64,000 nucleotides of DNA from G963704535 sp963704535 (GTDB taxonomy: Bacteria > Chloroflexota > Chloroflexia > Chloroflexales > Roseiflexaceae), in the NCBI GenBank assembly GCA_963704535.1, contig OY969916.1:3038001-3102000 (forward strand), read 5' to 3'. Positions 1 to 18,800 of the stretch are shown here, piece after piece (positions within the stretch are counted from its first letter, which is position 1; the number at the start of each line of letters is the position of its first letter). The notes under the pieces are model-generated. The model saw nothing but the letters and a program-made list of their open reading frames with translations. It ran no database searches and was not told the origin of the DNA. The translations under genes were made by a program, and so were the position numbers.

Positions 1-3000
1 CCAGCGCTGCTCAAAGCCCTGGCGCCCATCCAGCCGCACGCCGGGCGGGTGCCGCTGTACTCGACCGTGCGCGAGCGAGTGCTGGATGGGCACGAGCTGG
101 ACGCGGCCTACTGGATGCACAACCTGCGCCAGCCGGTGCAGTTCAGCACGGCGGTGGCGCAACTGGTGCGCGACGGCGTGACGCTGTTCATCGAGTTGAG
201 CCCACATCCCATCCTGCTGCCCTCGATCGTGACCGGCCTGCACGAGCGCGGCGAGGCCGGAACTACCTTGCCATCGCTCCGGCGCGAGGAGGATGAGATC
301 GCCAGGATGCCGGGGACGGCCGGGGCGCTCTATACGCTTGGAGTCGGGCTGGAGTGGCGAGCGCTGGCGCCAGAGGGGCGCTGTGTAGAACTGCCGAGCT
401 ACCCCTGGCAGCGCGAGTGCTACTGGGTGGCGCCGAGCAGGCCAGCGGGCGGGCGCGCTGAGCCGGGCGAGGCCGGCGGGCAAGGGCTGCTAGGGCGGCG
501 GCGCCAGGTGGCCGGCCAGCCAGGTCTGGAGACCTGGGAGGCGTCGCTGGGCCTGGAATGGCAGCCCTACCTGGCCGAGCACCAGGTGCAGGGCCGGGCG
601 GTGATGCCGGGTGCGGCCTACCTGGAGCTGGCCCTGGCCGGAGCCCGCGAGCTGTGGGGCGAGGGCACGCACGAACTGACTGAGGTTCGCTTCGTCCAGA
701 TGTTGAGCCTCGATCCCGATGCCTCCTATACCTTGCAGCTTACAATAAGCGGAGAGCATCCCGACCAGCGTCATTTCGAGATTTTCAGCCGCCCCGCCCA
801 CGACCCGGATGCGGGTTGGAGCCAGCACGCCAGCGGGCAGGTGCAGTGTGGGCAGCGTTCTCCAGTTGAGCCTACAGCGATTGATATCGAGCAACTGCGG
901 ACACTCAGCCCTGAACGGACGACTGGAGCTTCGCACTACCAGCGGCTAGAGGCGCAGCAGCTCAGTTATGGCCCTGCGTTTCAGGGCGTTGTGGAGCTGT
1001 GGCACCGACCGGATGAGGCGCTTGGGCAACTGAAGCAGACCGAAGCTGTGTCGGCCGGCCACGCGGAGTATGTCGTTCATCCCGCCCTGCTGGACGCCGG
1101 CCTACAGGTGTTGAACGCGGCGATGGCCCAGGATGCAAGCACAACCTTCCTGCCGATCGGCATTGCCAGGCTGTGCATCTTCGGCGACCCAAACACAGCC
1201 GCGTGGAGTTCCACCCGCGTGACCACTACCAATGCGGAAGGCACACACGAGGGCGATGTCTTACTGCTCGATACGGACGGGCGCGTGCTGGTAGAAGTGC
1301 GTGGTATGCGCCTCCAGCAGCTTACTGCTCCGCAGCGCGATCCGATCGCTGATTGGCTGTATACGCTTGATTGGGAGTCGCTGGAACTGGCCCTGGCTTC
1401 AAGCGCTCACGCGGAGTCGGGCTCCATCATCATTGTCGCGGAGAGGCTGACGGCGGCCCGGCAACTTGCGGACGCGCTGAACGGCAGCGGCTGGACATGC
1501 GCGCTTATCACCGCCGAGCCGGCAGCCGATGAATCAAGCGCTCATCACCTGCTAACCGTCAACCCGGCCGATCTTCGCACAGCTTTACAATCGCTCACGG
1601 GGGCGGGCGGGCAGCCGTGCCGCAATATCGTGGTGCTGGTGGAGGATCTGCCGGCCGACGACGCGCCGCTCACTAGCGCGACCCAGCAGTGGGCGCGGGT
1701 GGTGGCGCTGACGCAGGCGCTGGCGCAGGCGGGCTGGCGCAACGCGCCGCGGCTGTGGCTGGTGACGCGCGGCACCCAGGCCGTGACCCCAGATGATCGC
1801 GTGCCTGCACTCAGCAGCGCGCCGCTGTGGGGCCTGGGGCGCACGATTGCCTACGAGCATCCTGAGTTCGGCTGTACGCTGCTGGACCTGCCGACCGAGC
1901 CGCTGATCGACGAGGCCGCCATCCTGGCGAGCGAGGTGCTGGCCCAGCCACCCGATACCCAGATCGCCTTGCGCCCTGATGGCCGCTTTGTCGCCCGCTT
2001 GCAGCGCCACGACCCACAGGCGTACACGCAAGCGCGCGCGGAACAGCCTGCCGGCCAACGGCCATTCCGGCTGGAGAGCGACCGCCCTGGCACCCTGACC
2101 GCTCTCAGCTTGCGCGCCTGCGAGCGAGCGCAGCCTGGGCCAGGCCAGGTCCTGATCGAGGTCGCCGCGTCCGGTCTCAACTTTATCGATGTCCTGAGCG
2201 CGCTGGGCACCTATCCCGGCCAGCAACCCGGACAAACCCGCTTTGGCCACGAGTGCGCGGGAACAATTACGGCGATTGGACCTGGCGTCAAGGGCCTGAT
2301 GGTGGGCGATGCGGTGATAGCGTGCGTCTCAGGCAGCCTGGCAACCTCGGTCGTGGCGTCCTCCGCGCAGGTCTTCCCCAAGCCCGAGCATCTGAGCTTC
2401 GTTGATGCCGCTGGTATGCCACTGGTGTTCGCCACCGCCTACTACGGGCTGCACGAGCTGGCGCGCTTGCAGCCTGGCGAGCGGGTGCTGATCCACTCGG
2501 CCGCCGGCGGGGTTGGGCTGGCCGCCATCCAGATTGCCCACCACCTCGGCGCTCAGGTTTTCGCCACCGCCGGCACCCCTGAGAAGCGCGCCTGGCTGAG
2601 GGCACAGGGCATCGCGCACGTCTACGACTCGCGTACCCTGGCCTTCGCCGACCAAGTGCTGGCCGATACGAGCGGCCAGGGCGTCGATGTCGTGCTCAAC
2701 TCGCTCAGCGGCGCCGCGATTCAGACCAGCTTCGCCGCGCTGGCGCCCTACGGGCGGTTCGTCGAGATCGGCAAGAAAGACATCTATCAGAATGCCCCCC
2801 TGGCGCTGGCGCCCTTCCGCAAGAGCCTCAGTTACTACGCCGTGGATCTGCTGGGGATGCAGCAGGAGCGACCCGACAAGTTTGGGGCACTGCTGCAAAC
2901 TGTGATCGCCTGTATTGCCGAGGGAACCTTCCGCCCGCTGCCGACGGCCGTGATCCCGATTGCCCAGGTAGCCGAAGCGTTTCATACAATGGCACGCGGC

Positions 3001-3808
3001 TCGCAGCGCGGCAAACTGGTTGTTTCCCTGCACGAGCGGGCGACTACGCGCGTTGAGGCGCCACCGGCCGGGATCGTCGCGAATGGCACCTATCTGATCA
3101 CGGGCGGGCTGGGCGGGCTGGGGCTGAGTGTGGCGCAGTGGCTGGTCGGCCGCGGCGCACGTGCGCTGGTTCTGCTCGGTCGCTCCAGCCCCGCGCCTCA
3201 GGCTTTGGCTACGCTCGACCAGTTGCGCGCCGGGGGTGCTTCGCTGCTGCTGGCCCAGGCCGATGTGGCCGACCCGGCCGCCCTGGCGGCGGTGCTCGAA
3301 GACATCGCTCGTACGCTGCCACCCCTACGCGGCATCTTTCACGCCGCCGGCGTGCTCGACGACGCCGCGCTGCTCCAGCTTGACCCAGCCCGGTTCGAGC
3401 GCGTGGCCGCACCCAAGCTCGCCGGCGCCTGGCACCTGCATCGCCTAACGAGGCACCTTGCGCTCGACCACTTTGTGCTGTTCTCCTCCGGCGCCTCGCT
3501 GCTGGGCTCGCCAGGGCAGGCCAACTACGCCGCCGCCAACGCCTTTCTGGACGCTTTGGCGCAGCACCGGCGTGCGGCTGGGCTGGCGGGGCTGAGCATC
3601 AACTGGGGACCGTGGGCCGAGGTCGGGCTGGCGGCGCAGGCCGCCGATCGCGGCGAGCGGCTGGCCTACCGCGGCATCGCCAGCATGAGCGTCGCGCAGG
3701 GGCTCGACGCGCTGGGGCGGCTGATCGCCCAGCCGGCGCCCCAGGTCGCCGTGCTCCCGCTCACCTTCCGCCAGTGGCGCCAATACTACCCCCGCGTCGC
3801 CGCTGGGT
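1..3808 (+). repeat. Long direct repeat, copy 1 (AT end to KR of P1)
   Basis: This tract repeats at 6591-10393 in P2. Bases 1-738 (AT end and start of DH) and about 1690-3808 (ER and KR) are nearly identical between the copies, with only scattered substitutions. The middle (about 739-1690: rest of DH and the structural linker) is clearly diverged. Similarity stops just after the KR, before the ACP. The pattern indicates recent module duplication followed by gene conversion of the flanks. Confidence 0.9.
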
Positions 3809-4295
3809 CATTCTTTAGCCATATCGCGCGGGAGCAAGAGCAGCCGGCGATTGAGCAGGCGCACGGCTCCTCGATCCGCGACACGCTGCTCGCTACCGAA
3901 AGCGGCGAGCGCCGCACGGCGCTTGAGAACTACCTGCGCGACCTGATCGCCAGTGTGCTACGCCTGGACCCGGCCAGAATAACATCCGAGGCGCCGTTCC
4001 CCGCGCTCGGCTTCAACTCGCTGATGGCGATTGAATTTCGCAACCAGCTTGAGCTGCGCTTCAGCCTGATCCTGCCGACGACACTGATCTGGGCCTACCC
4101 GACAATCACGGCGCTGGCGACCCATCTCGCGGAAAAGATCGGCATCACGCTCGACGGCGACACGCTAGAGCTTCCAACGCCGGAGGTTCTGGATCTGCGT
4201 CAAGCCGAGATGGAGCGGCTGGAAACCCTTTCGGATGATGAAGCAGAAGCCTTGCTCCTGGCAAAGCTTGAGAGCCTAACGAAAAGAGCCTGGTT

Positions 4296-4299
<4 letters not shown>
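1..4299 (+). CDS. P1: fully reducing type I PKS module, 5' partial ((KS-)AT-DH-ER-KR-ACP)
   Basis: The reading frame is open from base 1, so the 5' end lies outside the window. The fragment starts just after the substrate motif of the AT domain. Visible order, numbered from base 1: AT C-terminus (1-115); DH (about 165-440) with His194 in HxxxGxxxxP and Asp365 in the LLDAGLQ motif; structural linker; ER (about 690-1010) with the HSAAGGVGLAA nucleotide-binding motif near 832; KR (about 1025-1210) with GGLGGLG, a VLDD motif (B-type) and YAAAN Tyr1176; ACP with the phosphopantetheine serine at 1340 (GFNSL). All visible catalytic residues are intact, so it should perform one elongation with full beta-reduction. 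The stop overlaps the next start (ATGA), implying translational coupling. It shares near-identical blocks with P2, so the missing KS and AT start are probably similar to those of P2 (inference). Confidence 0.96.
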
Positions 4300-10881
<6,582 letters not shown>

Positions 10882-10889
<8 letters not shown>

Positions 10890-13800
10890 CCCGTTAGAAC
10901 AACTTATCAGCAGTCTTCCGGCCGAAAAACGCGCGGTGCTGGCTGAACTGCTGCGCCCGGCGCCTGAGCCGATCGCGATTATCGGTATCGGCTGCCGTTT
11001 CCCTGGAGGAGTGACAGGTCCGGATACGTTCTGGGATTTGCTGCGTAACGGCACCGACGCCATCGGTGAGATCCCCGCAGATCGCTGGCAAAGCGAGGCA
11101 TTCTACGACCCGAATCCGGATGCGCCGGGCCGGATGTACACGCGCTGGGGCGGCTTCGTACACGATGCTGGATCGTTCGACGCAGGCTTCTTTGGCATCT
11201 CGCCAAAAGAGGCAACGCGCATGGACCCACAGCAACGGATGCTGCTGGAGGTCGCCTGGGAAGCGTTTGAGCACGCCGGAATCGCGCTGAGCGCGCTGGA
11301 GGGGAGCCAGACCGGCGTGTTTATCGGCATTGTCCCCGACGACTATACCCTGCTGCAAGTCGATCGAAGCTGCGCCACCTACGCCGACGATCCCTATTTC
11401 GCGAGCGGCAGTTCCTCCAGCATGGCCAGCGGGCGACTGTCCTACCTGTTCGATCTCCAGGGGCCAAATATGGCAATCGACACCGCCTGCTCGTCGTCCC
11501 TGGTGGCGACGCACCTGGCCTGCCAGAGTTTGCGCAACAAAGAGTGCGATCTGGCCCTTGTGGGAGGCGTCAATGCGATCGTGCTGCCCGAGGTGATGGT
11601 CAAGCTCTGCAAGATGCGGATGCTGGCGAGCGACGGCCGCTGTAAAACATTTGACGCCGCCGCCGATGGTTTCGCGCTTGGCGAAGGGTGTGGGGTCGTT
11701 ATTCTCAAACGGCTCGGCGACGCGCTGCGGGATGGCGATCAGGTGATTGCGCTGATCCGCGGCTCGGCCGTAAACGAGGATGGCCGCAGCACAAGCCAGA
11801 CCGCGCCAAATGGGCTGGCGCAGCAGGCGGTGATTTGCCAGGCGCTGGCCAGCGCGCGGGTCGCCCCGCACCAGGTCGGCTATGTTGAGGCGCACGGCTC
11901 CGGCACGGCGCTGGGCGACCCGATCGAGGTTGAGGCGATCGGGAGCAGCTTGTGTAAGGACCGCCTGGAGCAACAGCCACTGGCGATCGGCACGGTCAAG
12001 ACCAATATCGGGCACCTGGTCGGCGCGGCCGGTGTCGCCGGGCTGATCAAGACGGCGCTGGCGCTTCGACACGGCCAGATCCCGGCGCACCTCAATCTAA
12101 AGAATCGCTCGCCCGGCATCGAATGGGAAGCCTACCCGCTGATCGTGCCATCACAGACGCTGCCCTGGCACGCCGATGGCGCGCCGCGCATCGCCGGCGT
12201 CAGCTCTTTCGGCTGGGCCGGCACCAACGCCCATGTTGCGTTGGAAGAAGGCGCCGCCCCAAGCGAGACGAGATCATCGAAGCCCTGGCATCTGCTGGTA
12301 CTCTCGGCCAAGACCGAGACCGCCCTTAACGCGGCGACCGCCAATCTTGCCGCGCACCTGGCAGCCCATTCCAACATCAATCTCGCCGATGCCGCGTACA
12401 CGTTGCAGGTGGGGCGTTGCGCCTTTGCCCACCGCCGCGTGCTGGTCTGCCGCGACCGTGAGCAGGCGCTGGCCACCCTGACCGCGACTCATCAGGAGCG
12501 CTCCAGCAGCCATGCGCACGGACAGCGTGGCGTGGCGTTCATCTTCGCGGGGGTAGGTGAGCACTACACCGCGATGGCGCGCGAGCTGTACGATGCCGAG
12601 CCGGTGTTCCGCGAAACGGTCGATCGCTGCTGCACATTCCTCCAGCCGCTGCTCGGCCGCGATCTGCGCGAGGTGATCTACCCCCCCGACGCTGACAAGG
12701 TGACAAGGCGACAAGGTGACAAGGTGACGGAATCGGTGGAAAAAGTCACCTTGTCACCGCCTCACCGTGTCACCCTGTCAGGGAAGTTGGATCAGACCGA
12801 GCTTGACCTGCGCGCGCTGCTGGGGCGCAACGGCGCTGAGCCTGCCGATCCACTGCATCAAACGGTGCTGGCTCAGCCGGCTATGTTCGTTATCGAGTAC
12901 GCGCTGGCGCGGCTCCTTAAGCAGTGGGGCATGCAGCCGCGAGCGATGCTCGGCTACAGCCTCGGAGAGTATGTCGCCGCCTGCCTCTCTGGCGTGCTCT
13001 CGCTTGAAGAGGCCCTCACGCTCGTCGCGAAGCGAGCGCAGCTCATTCAGTCGCTGCCCGTGGGCGCGATGCTGGCGGTCCCGCTCTCGGAAGAAGCTGT
13101 CCAGCCATTCCTGAGCAATTCCGTCAACCTGGCGGTGATCAATAGCCCAAGCACGTGTATCGTAGCAGGCCCGCCCGGCGCAATCGCTGCCCTTGAGCAG
13201 ACGCTGTGGGCGCGTGAGGTGGCGTGCCGGCGGGTGGAGACCAGCCATGCCTTCCACTCCGCCATGCTCGCCCCGATCGCTGATACGGTGACGGCGCTCG
13301 CGCGGACCATGGACCTCAAGCCGCCGACGGTCCCGTACATCTCGAATGTGACCGGCACCTGGATCACAGCCGAGCAGGCGACCGACCCGGCCTACTGGGC
13401 CCGCCATATGGTCGCGCCCGTCCGTTTTGCCGATGGGGTCACGGCGCTGCTCCAGACACCCGACCAGGCGCTCGTGGAAATTGGGCCTGGGCAGGCCCTG
13501 GGGTCGTTTATCAAGCAACACCCGGCCTGTACGCGCGAACGATTCGGGCAGGTGCTGGCGACGCTGCCAGCCGTCCACGAGCACACCTCCGATTACGCCA
13601 CGCTGATGACCACGCTGGGCAAACTCTGGCTGCTCGGCGCTGCTGTCGATTGGGCTGGCCTGCACCAGGGCGAGCAGCGCCGCCGCGTGCCACTACCGAC
13701 CTACCCCTTCGAGCGCCAGCACTTCTGGGTCGAGCCGGCCTTGCCGCTCGCGCACAACGGGACTCCGGCGCCGGCGCTGCGGTCCTCGCACGACAACCTG

Positions 13801-15738
13801 ATGTCAGTGCCGAAAGAGCATCTGGACGACTGGTTCTACGTACCAGGCTGGCGACAGTCGGCGGCACTGCTGCCGACGACTGGGGAGCTTGCCGGCAAGG
13901 CCGGGCTGTGCTGGCTGATGCTTGAGGACACATGTGGCATTGGCGCGGAAATCGCGCGCCGGCTGAGAGCGCAGGACCAGACGATCGCGACGGTGTACCC
14001 CGGAAATGGTTTTGCAAAACTCGGCGAGCTGACCTATACGGTCAACCCGCGCGCCCGCGCGGACTATGAGCACGTGCTCCGCGACCTGCGCGAGCATAGG
14101 CAGACGCCCTTTCGCGTGGTTCACGCCTGGACTCTGAGCGATGCTGAAGCGGAGTCGCCCGACGATCTTGAGCCGGCGCTCGATCTCAGCTTCTATAGTT
14201 TGCTGGGCCTGTCCCAGGCGCTTGGCGACCTGGAGCTGGAACAGTGCCGAATCACGGTGCTCTCCAGCGGTGCTCAGCAGGTGACTGGACACGATCGGGT
14301 GTGCCCTGAGAAGGCAACGATCATTGGTCCAACCCGCATTGTGCCGTTCGAGTACCCGGCGCTGCGCTGCCGGAACGTCGATATTGTCGTGCCGGAAGCC
14401 GGCTCGCGTGCGGCGGAGACCCTGCTGGCACACATCCTGGGCGAACTGACGCAGGAGCCCACCGAGACGGTCGTGGCGCTGCGTGACAACCGGCGCTGGG
14501 TGCAAACGCTGGAGCCGATGCGGCTGACCGCCGATGTGAGCCGGCCGCCGCTCAGGCAGCGTGGTGTGTACCTGATCACCGGAGGACTCGGCGGTATCGG
14601 CATGGCGATAGCCGGAGACCTGGCGCGAGCGGCGCAAGCGCGGCTGGTGCTGCTCGGCCGCAGCGTGCTCCCCGATCGGCGCGAGTGGCCCGCGATCGTG
14701 GCCGGCAATGGCGCCAGTGGCGATCTCGGCCGGCGTGTGCGGCAGATCCAGTCGCTTGAGGCGCTTGGGGCGGAAGTGCTGGTGGTTCAAGCCGATGTGG
14801 CCGACACCGGCCAGATGCGGGCGGCCGTGCGGCAGGCGCTCGATCGCTTCGGTGCCATCCATGGCGTCGTTCACGCGGCCGGCGTGCCGGGGATGGGGCT
14901 TATCTCAGTCAAGACGCCTGAGCAGGCCGCGCGGGTCTTCGCCCCCAAGATCCAGGGCACGCACGCGCTCTGCCAGGCGTTGCGCGACATACCGCTCGAT
15001 TTCCTGGCGCTGTTCTCCTCGATCGCGTCGGTGACGGGCGGCGGCGCGGGGCAGGTGGATTACTGCGCGGCAAACGCATTTCTCGACGCCTACGCGCTCC
15101 GTCATTCGCATGACCATGGCATGACGGTCGCGATCGGGTGGGGCGAATGGCAGTGGAATGCCTGGGAATACGCTATGAGCGGCTACAACGCTGAGACGCA
15201 GGACTTCTTCCGCACGATGCGGCGGAGCTTTGGTATGGAGTTCGCGGAGGGCGCCGAGGCATTCCGCCGCGTCCTGGCGCGGGGACTCCCGAATATATTT
15301 GTCGCGACGCAGGATCTGCGGCAGATGCACAGCTTGATTGAGCGCTCCTCGATCGCTTCGCTGATGCGGGCGCCGCGGCCGAAAGCGCTGGCCTACCCGC
15401 GCCCGGTGCTGGGCGCATCCTACATCGCGCCGCGTAACGATCTTGAGGCGACAATCGCCGATGTATGGAGCGAACAGCTTGGTATCGCGGAGGTTGGCAT
15501 TAACGACAACTTCTTCGAGCTTGGCGGCAACTCGCTGGTTGGGTTCGAGCTGCTCGCCAAGCTTCGCAAGCGGCTACGCATCGACCAGATACCCGCCTAT
15601 GTCCTTTACCAGGCGCCGTCGGTCAGCGCGATGGCCACATTCTTCGCGCAGGATCAAGGGGCCGGCGCCGATGTGGACGAGCGGCACGATCGCGGCGCGA
15701 AACGCCGGGAGCGACAGGCACAGAGAAAGCGCGGTTGA
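10882..15738 (+). CDS. P3: type I PKS module KS-AT-KR-ACP
   Basis: 1618 residues. The start ATG overlaps the P2 stop by 8 bp and is preceded by a purine-rich GAGGGGG stretch that can act as ribosome binding site. KS about 28-455 has Cys203 (DTACSSS), EAHGSGT and KTNIGH. AT about 545-885 has GYSLG with Ser693 and HAFH at 789, the malonyl signature. Between the AT start and the active site an 87-bp palindromic repeat is translated in frame (residues about 605-633). KR begins with a WFYVPGW structural element near 980 and has GGLGGIG near 1233 and Tyr1394 (YCAAN). The carrier protein has FFELGGNS with Ser1551, more like a PCP consensus. No DH or ER, so the predicted output is a beta-hydroxyacyl extension. 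The KR lacks an LDD motif. Confidence 0.97.
12694..12780 (+). repeat. 87-bp palindromic repeat translated inside the AT of P3
   Basis: The left arm is built from GACAAGGTGACAAGG-type short repeats and the right arm from the complementary GTCACCTTGTCACC type, around a centre of about 16 bases. It is exactly 29 codons long and keeps the frame. It lies between the conserved LREVIYP segment and the segment leading to LAQPAMF of the AT, a position that is ungapped in the ATs of M2 and M3. A same-length element of the same family occurs twice at the same position in the first AT of P4. Confidence 0.9.
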
Positions 15739-15830
15739 TATAGCGTTCCTAAATGAGTTGTAAAAGGGGGTGTGGGGGAAGCCCCCACAGAAACCCTTTC
15801 CCACTTTACAACCCTGATAGGAATGCTATA
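15739..15830. repeat. Palindromic MITE-like element between P3 and P4
   Basis: Terminal inverted repeats TATAGCGTTCCTA (15739-15751) and TAGGAATGCTATA (15818-15830) match at 12 of 13 positions. Inside is a perfect 8-bp stem, TGTGGGGG/CCCCCACA, with a 3-base loop (15771-15789). The element begins directly after the P3 stop codon. It contains no coding capacity and is probably a non-autonomous repeat. A GAGAGG at 15831-15836 just after it may serve as ribosome binding site for P4. Confidence 0.8.
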
Positions 15831-15848
15831 GAGAGGCTTTAGCATCGT

Positions 15849-18800
15849 ATGGCACACTCATCATCGAACGATTTCGCATATGACTCAGCCGTAGCGATTA
15901 TCGGCATGTCGGGCCGGTTTCCAGGCGCGAATACGCCGGAGCAGCTCTGGCACAATCTTGTCGGCGGCGTGAAGTCGATCCGGCACTTCTCGGACGCCCA
16001 GCTACTGGCGGCCGGCGTCGATCCAGGTATGCTCAGACAGCCCAACTACGTCAAGGCTGGAACGGTGATCGACAACGTCGATTCGTTCGACGCGGCGTTT
16101 TTCGGCTTTACGCCGCGCGAGGCCGAGGTGATCGACCCGCAGTTGCGCCTGTTTCTGGAGTGCGCCTGGGAAGCCCTGGAAGACGCCGGACACGATCCTG
16201 AGCGCCACGATCAGCTCACTGGTGTGTTTGCCGGCGCAGCGATCTCGACCTACCTCTTCAACAATATCTTTACGCAGCCTGAGCTGATGGAGTTGGTGGG
16301 GCCGCTGCTGGTGGGGGTTTTCAACTCGGCCAATTCATTGGCCTCGACCCTCGCGTACAAATTCAACTTCAAGGGGCCGAGCATCACGCTCCAGACATTC
16401 TGCTCGACCTCGCTGGTCGCGGTACACCTGGCCTGCCAGAGCCTGCTCAACTACGAGTGCGACATCGTGCTGGCGGGCGGCGTGGCGATCTCGGTGCCGC
16501 ACGGCACCGGCTACCTGTACCAGGAGGGCGGCATCAGCTCGCCCGATGGTGAGTGCCGCACCTTTGACGTGCGCGGCCAGGGCAGCGTGATGAGCAATGG
16601 GGCGGGCATTGTGGTCCTCAAGCGCCTGAATCAGGCGATCGAGGACGGCAACTCGATCTATGCGGTTATTCGTGGCTCGGCGACCAACAACGACGGTATG
16701 ACGCGTGTCGGCTACACGGCGCCCGGCCTCGACGGCCAGGCCGAGGTGATTGCCGAGGCGCTCGCGCATGCCAATATCGCGCCTGAGACCATTAGCTACC
16801 TGGAGGCGCATGGTACGGCTACCGCGCTCGGCGACTCGATCGAACTGGCAGCCAGTATCAAGGCGTTCCGCAAAGGCACACAGAAACAGCAGTTCTGCGC
16901 GATCGGCTCGGTCAAGCCCAATATCGGCCATCTCGATCGCGCCTCCGGAGTGACCGGTCTAATCAAGACCGCCCTGGCGCTCAAGCACCAGCTGCTGCCG
17001 CCCAGCTTGAATTTCGAACGTACCAGCCTTGATATCGATCTGCCCAGCAGCCCGTTCTACGTTAATACGACCTTGAAGCCCTGGGAAAAGAATGGGGTGG
17101 CGCGCCGAGCGGGCATCAGCTCGTTTGGCATTGGCGGCACGAACGCGCATATCATCCTGCAGGAGACGCCTGAGCTTGAGCCCTCCGATCCGGCGCAGCC
17201 ATACCAGCTCCTTGTGCTTTCGGCAAAGACCGCGACCGCGCTCGACACTGCGACGGCGAACCTGGCGGCGTATCTCAGGGAGCATGGCGACCTCAATCTT
17301 GCCGATGTCGCCGGCACCTTGCAGCTTGGCCGCAGCAGCTTCAACTACCGGCGCGCGCTGGTCTGCCGCGATCTGCCCGACGCCGTTGAGCGCCTAGCCG
17401 CCGCCGGCACAGGCCGGCACCCCGCCACGCACCAGACCAATCGCGACCGGCCGGTGGCGTTCCTGTTCCCCGGCGTGGGCGATCACTACGCGGGCATGGC
17501 GCGGGAGTTGTACCATACCGCGCCGGCTTTCGCCGAGACTGTCGATAGGTGTTGCGCGCTGCTCCGCCTGGACCCGCGCGACCTGCTCTTCCCCACCGAC
17601 GATGACAAGGTGACAAGGCGACAAGGTGACAAGGTGATATCCTCTGAGGAATCCGTCACCGTGTCACCCCTTCACCGTGTCACCCTGTCAGGTGAGAAGG
17701 CGACAAGGCGACAAGGCGACAAGGTGCCATCGGAGGCGGATTCTGTCACCGTGTCACCCCTTCACCGTGTCACCCTGTCAGGGGAGCTGACAGAGCCGGC
17801 CCTCTTGGTGGTCGAATACGCGCTGGCACGGCTGCTGATCGGTTGCGGCATTCAACCGCAGGCGATGCTTGGGGATGGTATTGGCGAACTGGTGGCGGCG
17901 TGCATGGCGGGCGTGCTCTCGCTCGAAGACGCGCTGAAACTGGTCGCCACTCGTGCGCGGCTGATTGCGGCCCAGCCTGAAGGCGCGCTGCCGGCGACAA
18001 TTGCCGAGGAGTTGACGGCGCTCGCCCGTACGCTGGCGCTCCACCCGCCGGCGATCCCATACGTGTCGAACATGACGGGCACCTGGATCAGGGCTGAGCA
18101 GGCCACCGACCCCGGCTACTGGACGCGGCATATGCTTGAGCCGGTGCGCTTTGCCGATGGGGTCGCTACCTTGCTCCAGAGTGCCGAGCAGGTGCTCGTC
18201 GAGGTGGGGCCGGGGCAGGCGCTCAGCTCGCTGGTCAAGGAACATCCGACGTACCGCCGCGATACAGCGCCGCCCGTCCTATCGGCGCTGCCGGCCGCGC
18301 ATGATCGCGCATCCGATCGCGCCGCGCTTCTCGACACGCTTGGCAAGCTCTGGCAGGCCGGCGTCACAGTTGATTGGGCCGGCCTGTACCAGGGCGAGCG
18401 ACGGCGGCGCGTGCCGCTGCCCACCTATCCCTTCGAGCGCCAGCGCTACTGGATTGAGCCGGCCAAAGGTCCGGCGAAGCAGCAGGCTCCAGCAGCGGAG
18501 GCCGGCAAGCGCGTGGACCTTGCCGATTGGTTCTACGCTCCAACGTGGCACGAATTGCCGTTCCCCGCAGCGACGGCAGCTACCGGAACGGTACTGATCT
18601 TTATCGACAGTATCGGCCTGGGCGCGGCAGCCGCGACCCGGATCGAGCAAGCCGGTCGCGCGGTCATTCGCGTGTACCCAGGCGATCACTACGAGCAGAT
18701 CGACTCGCATCAATTCCGCCTACGCCCAGGATCGCCCGCCGATTACCAGGGCCTGGTCGAGTCGCTGCGCTCCAGCGGGCAAATCCCGCGCACGCTTCTC

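Noticed and set aside
17604..17780. Possible CRISPR-like array of repeats
   Set aside because: The repeats are palindromic, translated in frame, separated by only 3 bases, and there are no spacers or cas genes. The 61-bp tandem repeats at 29731-29911 also lack spacers.
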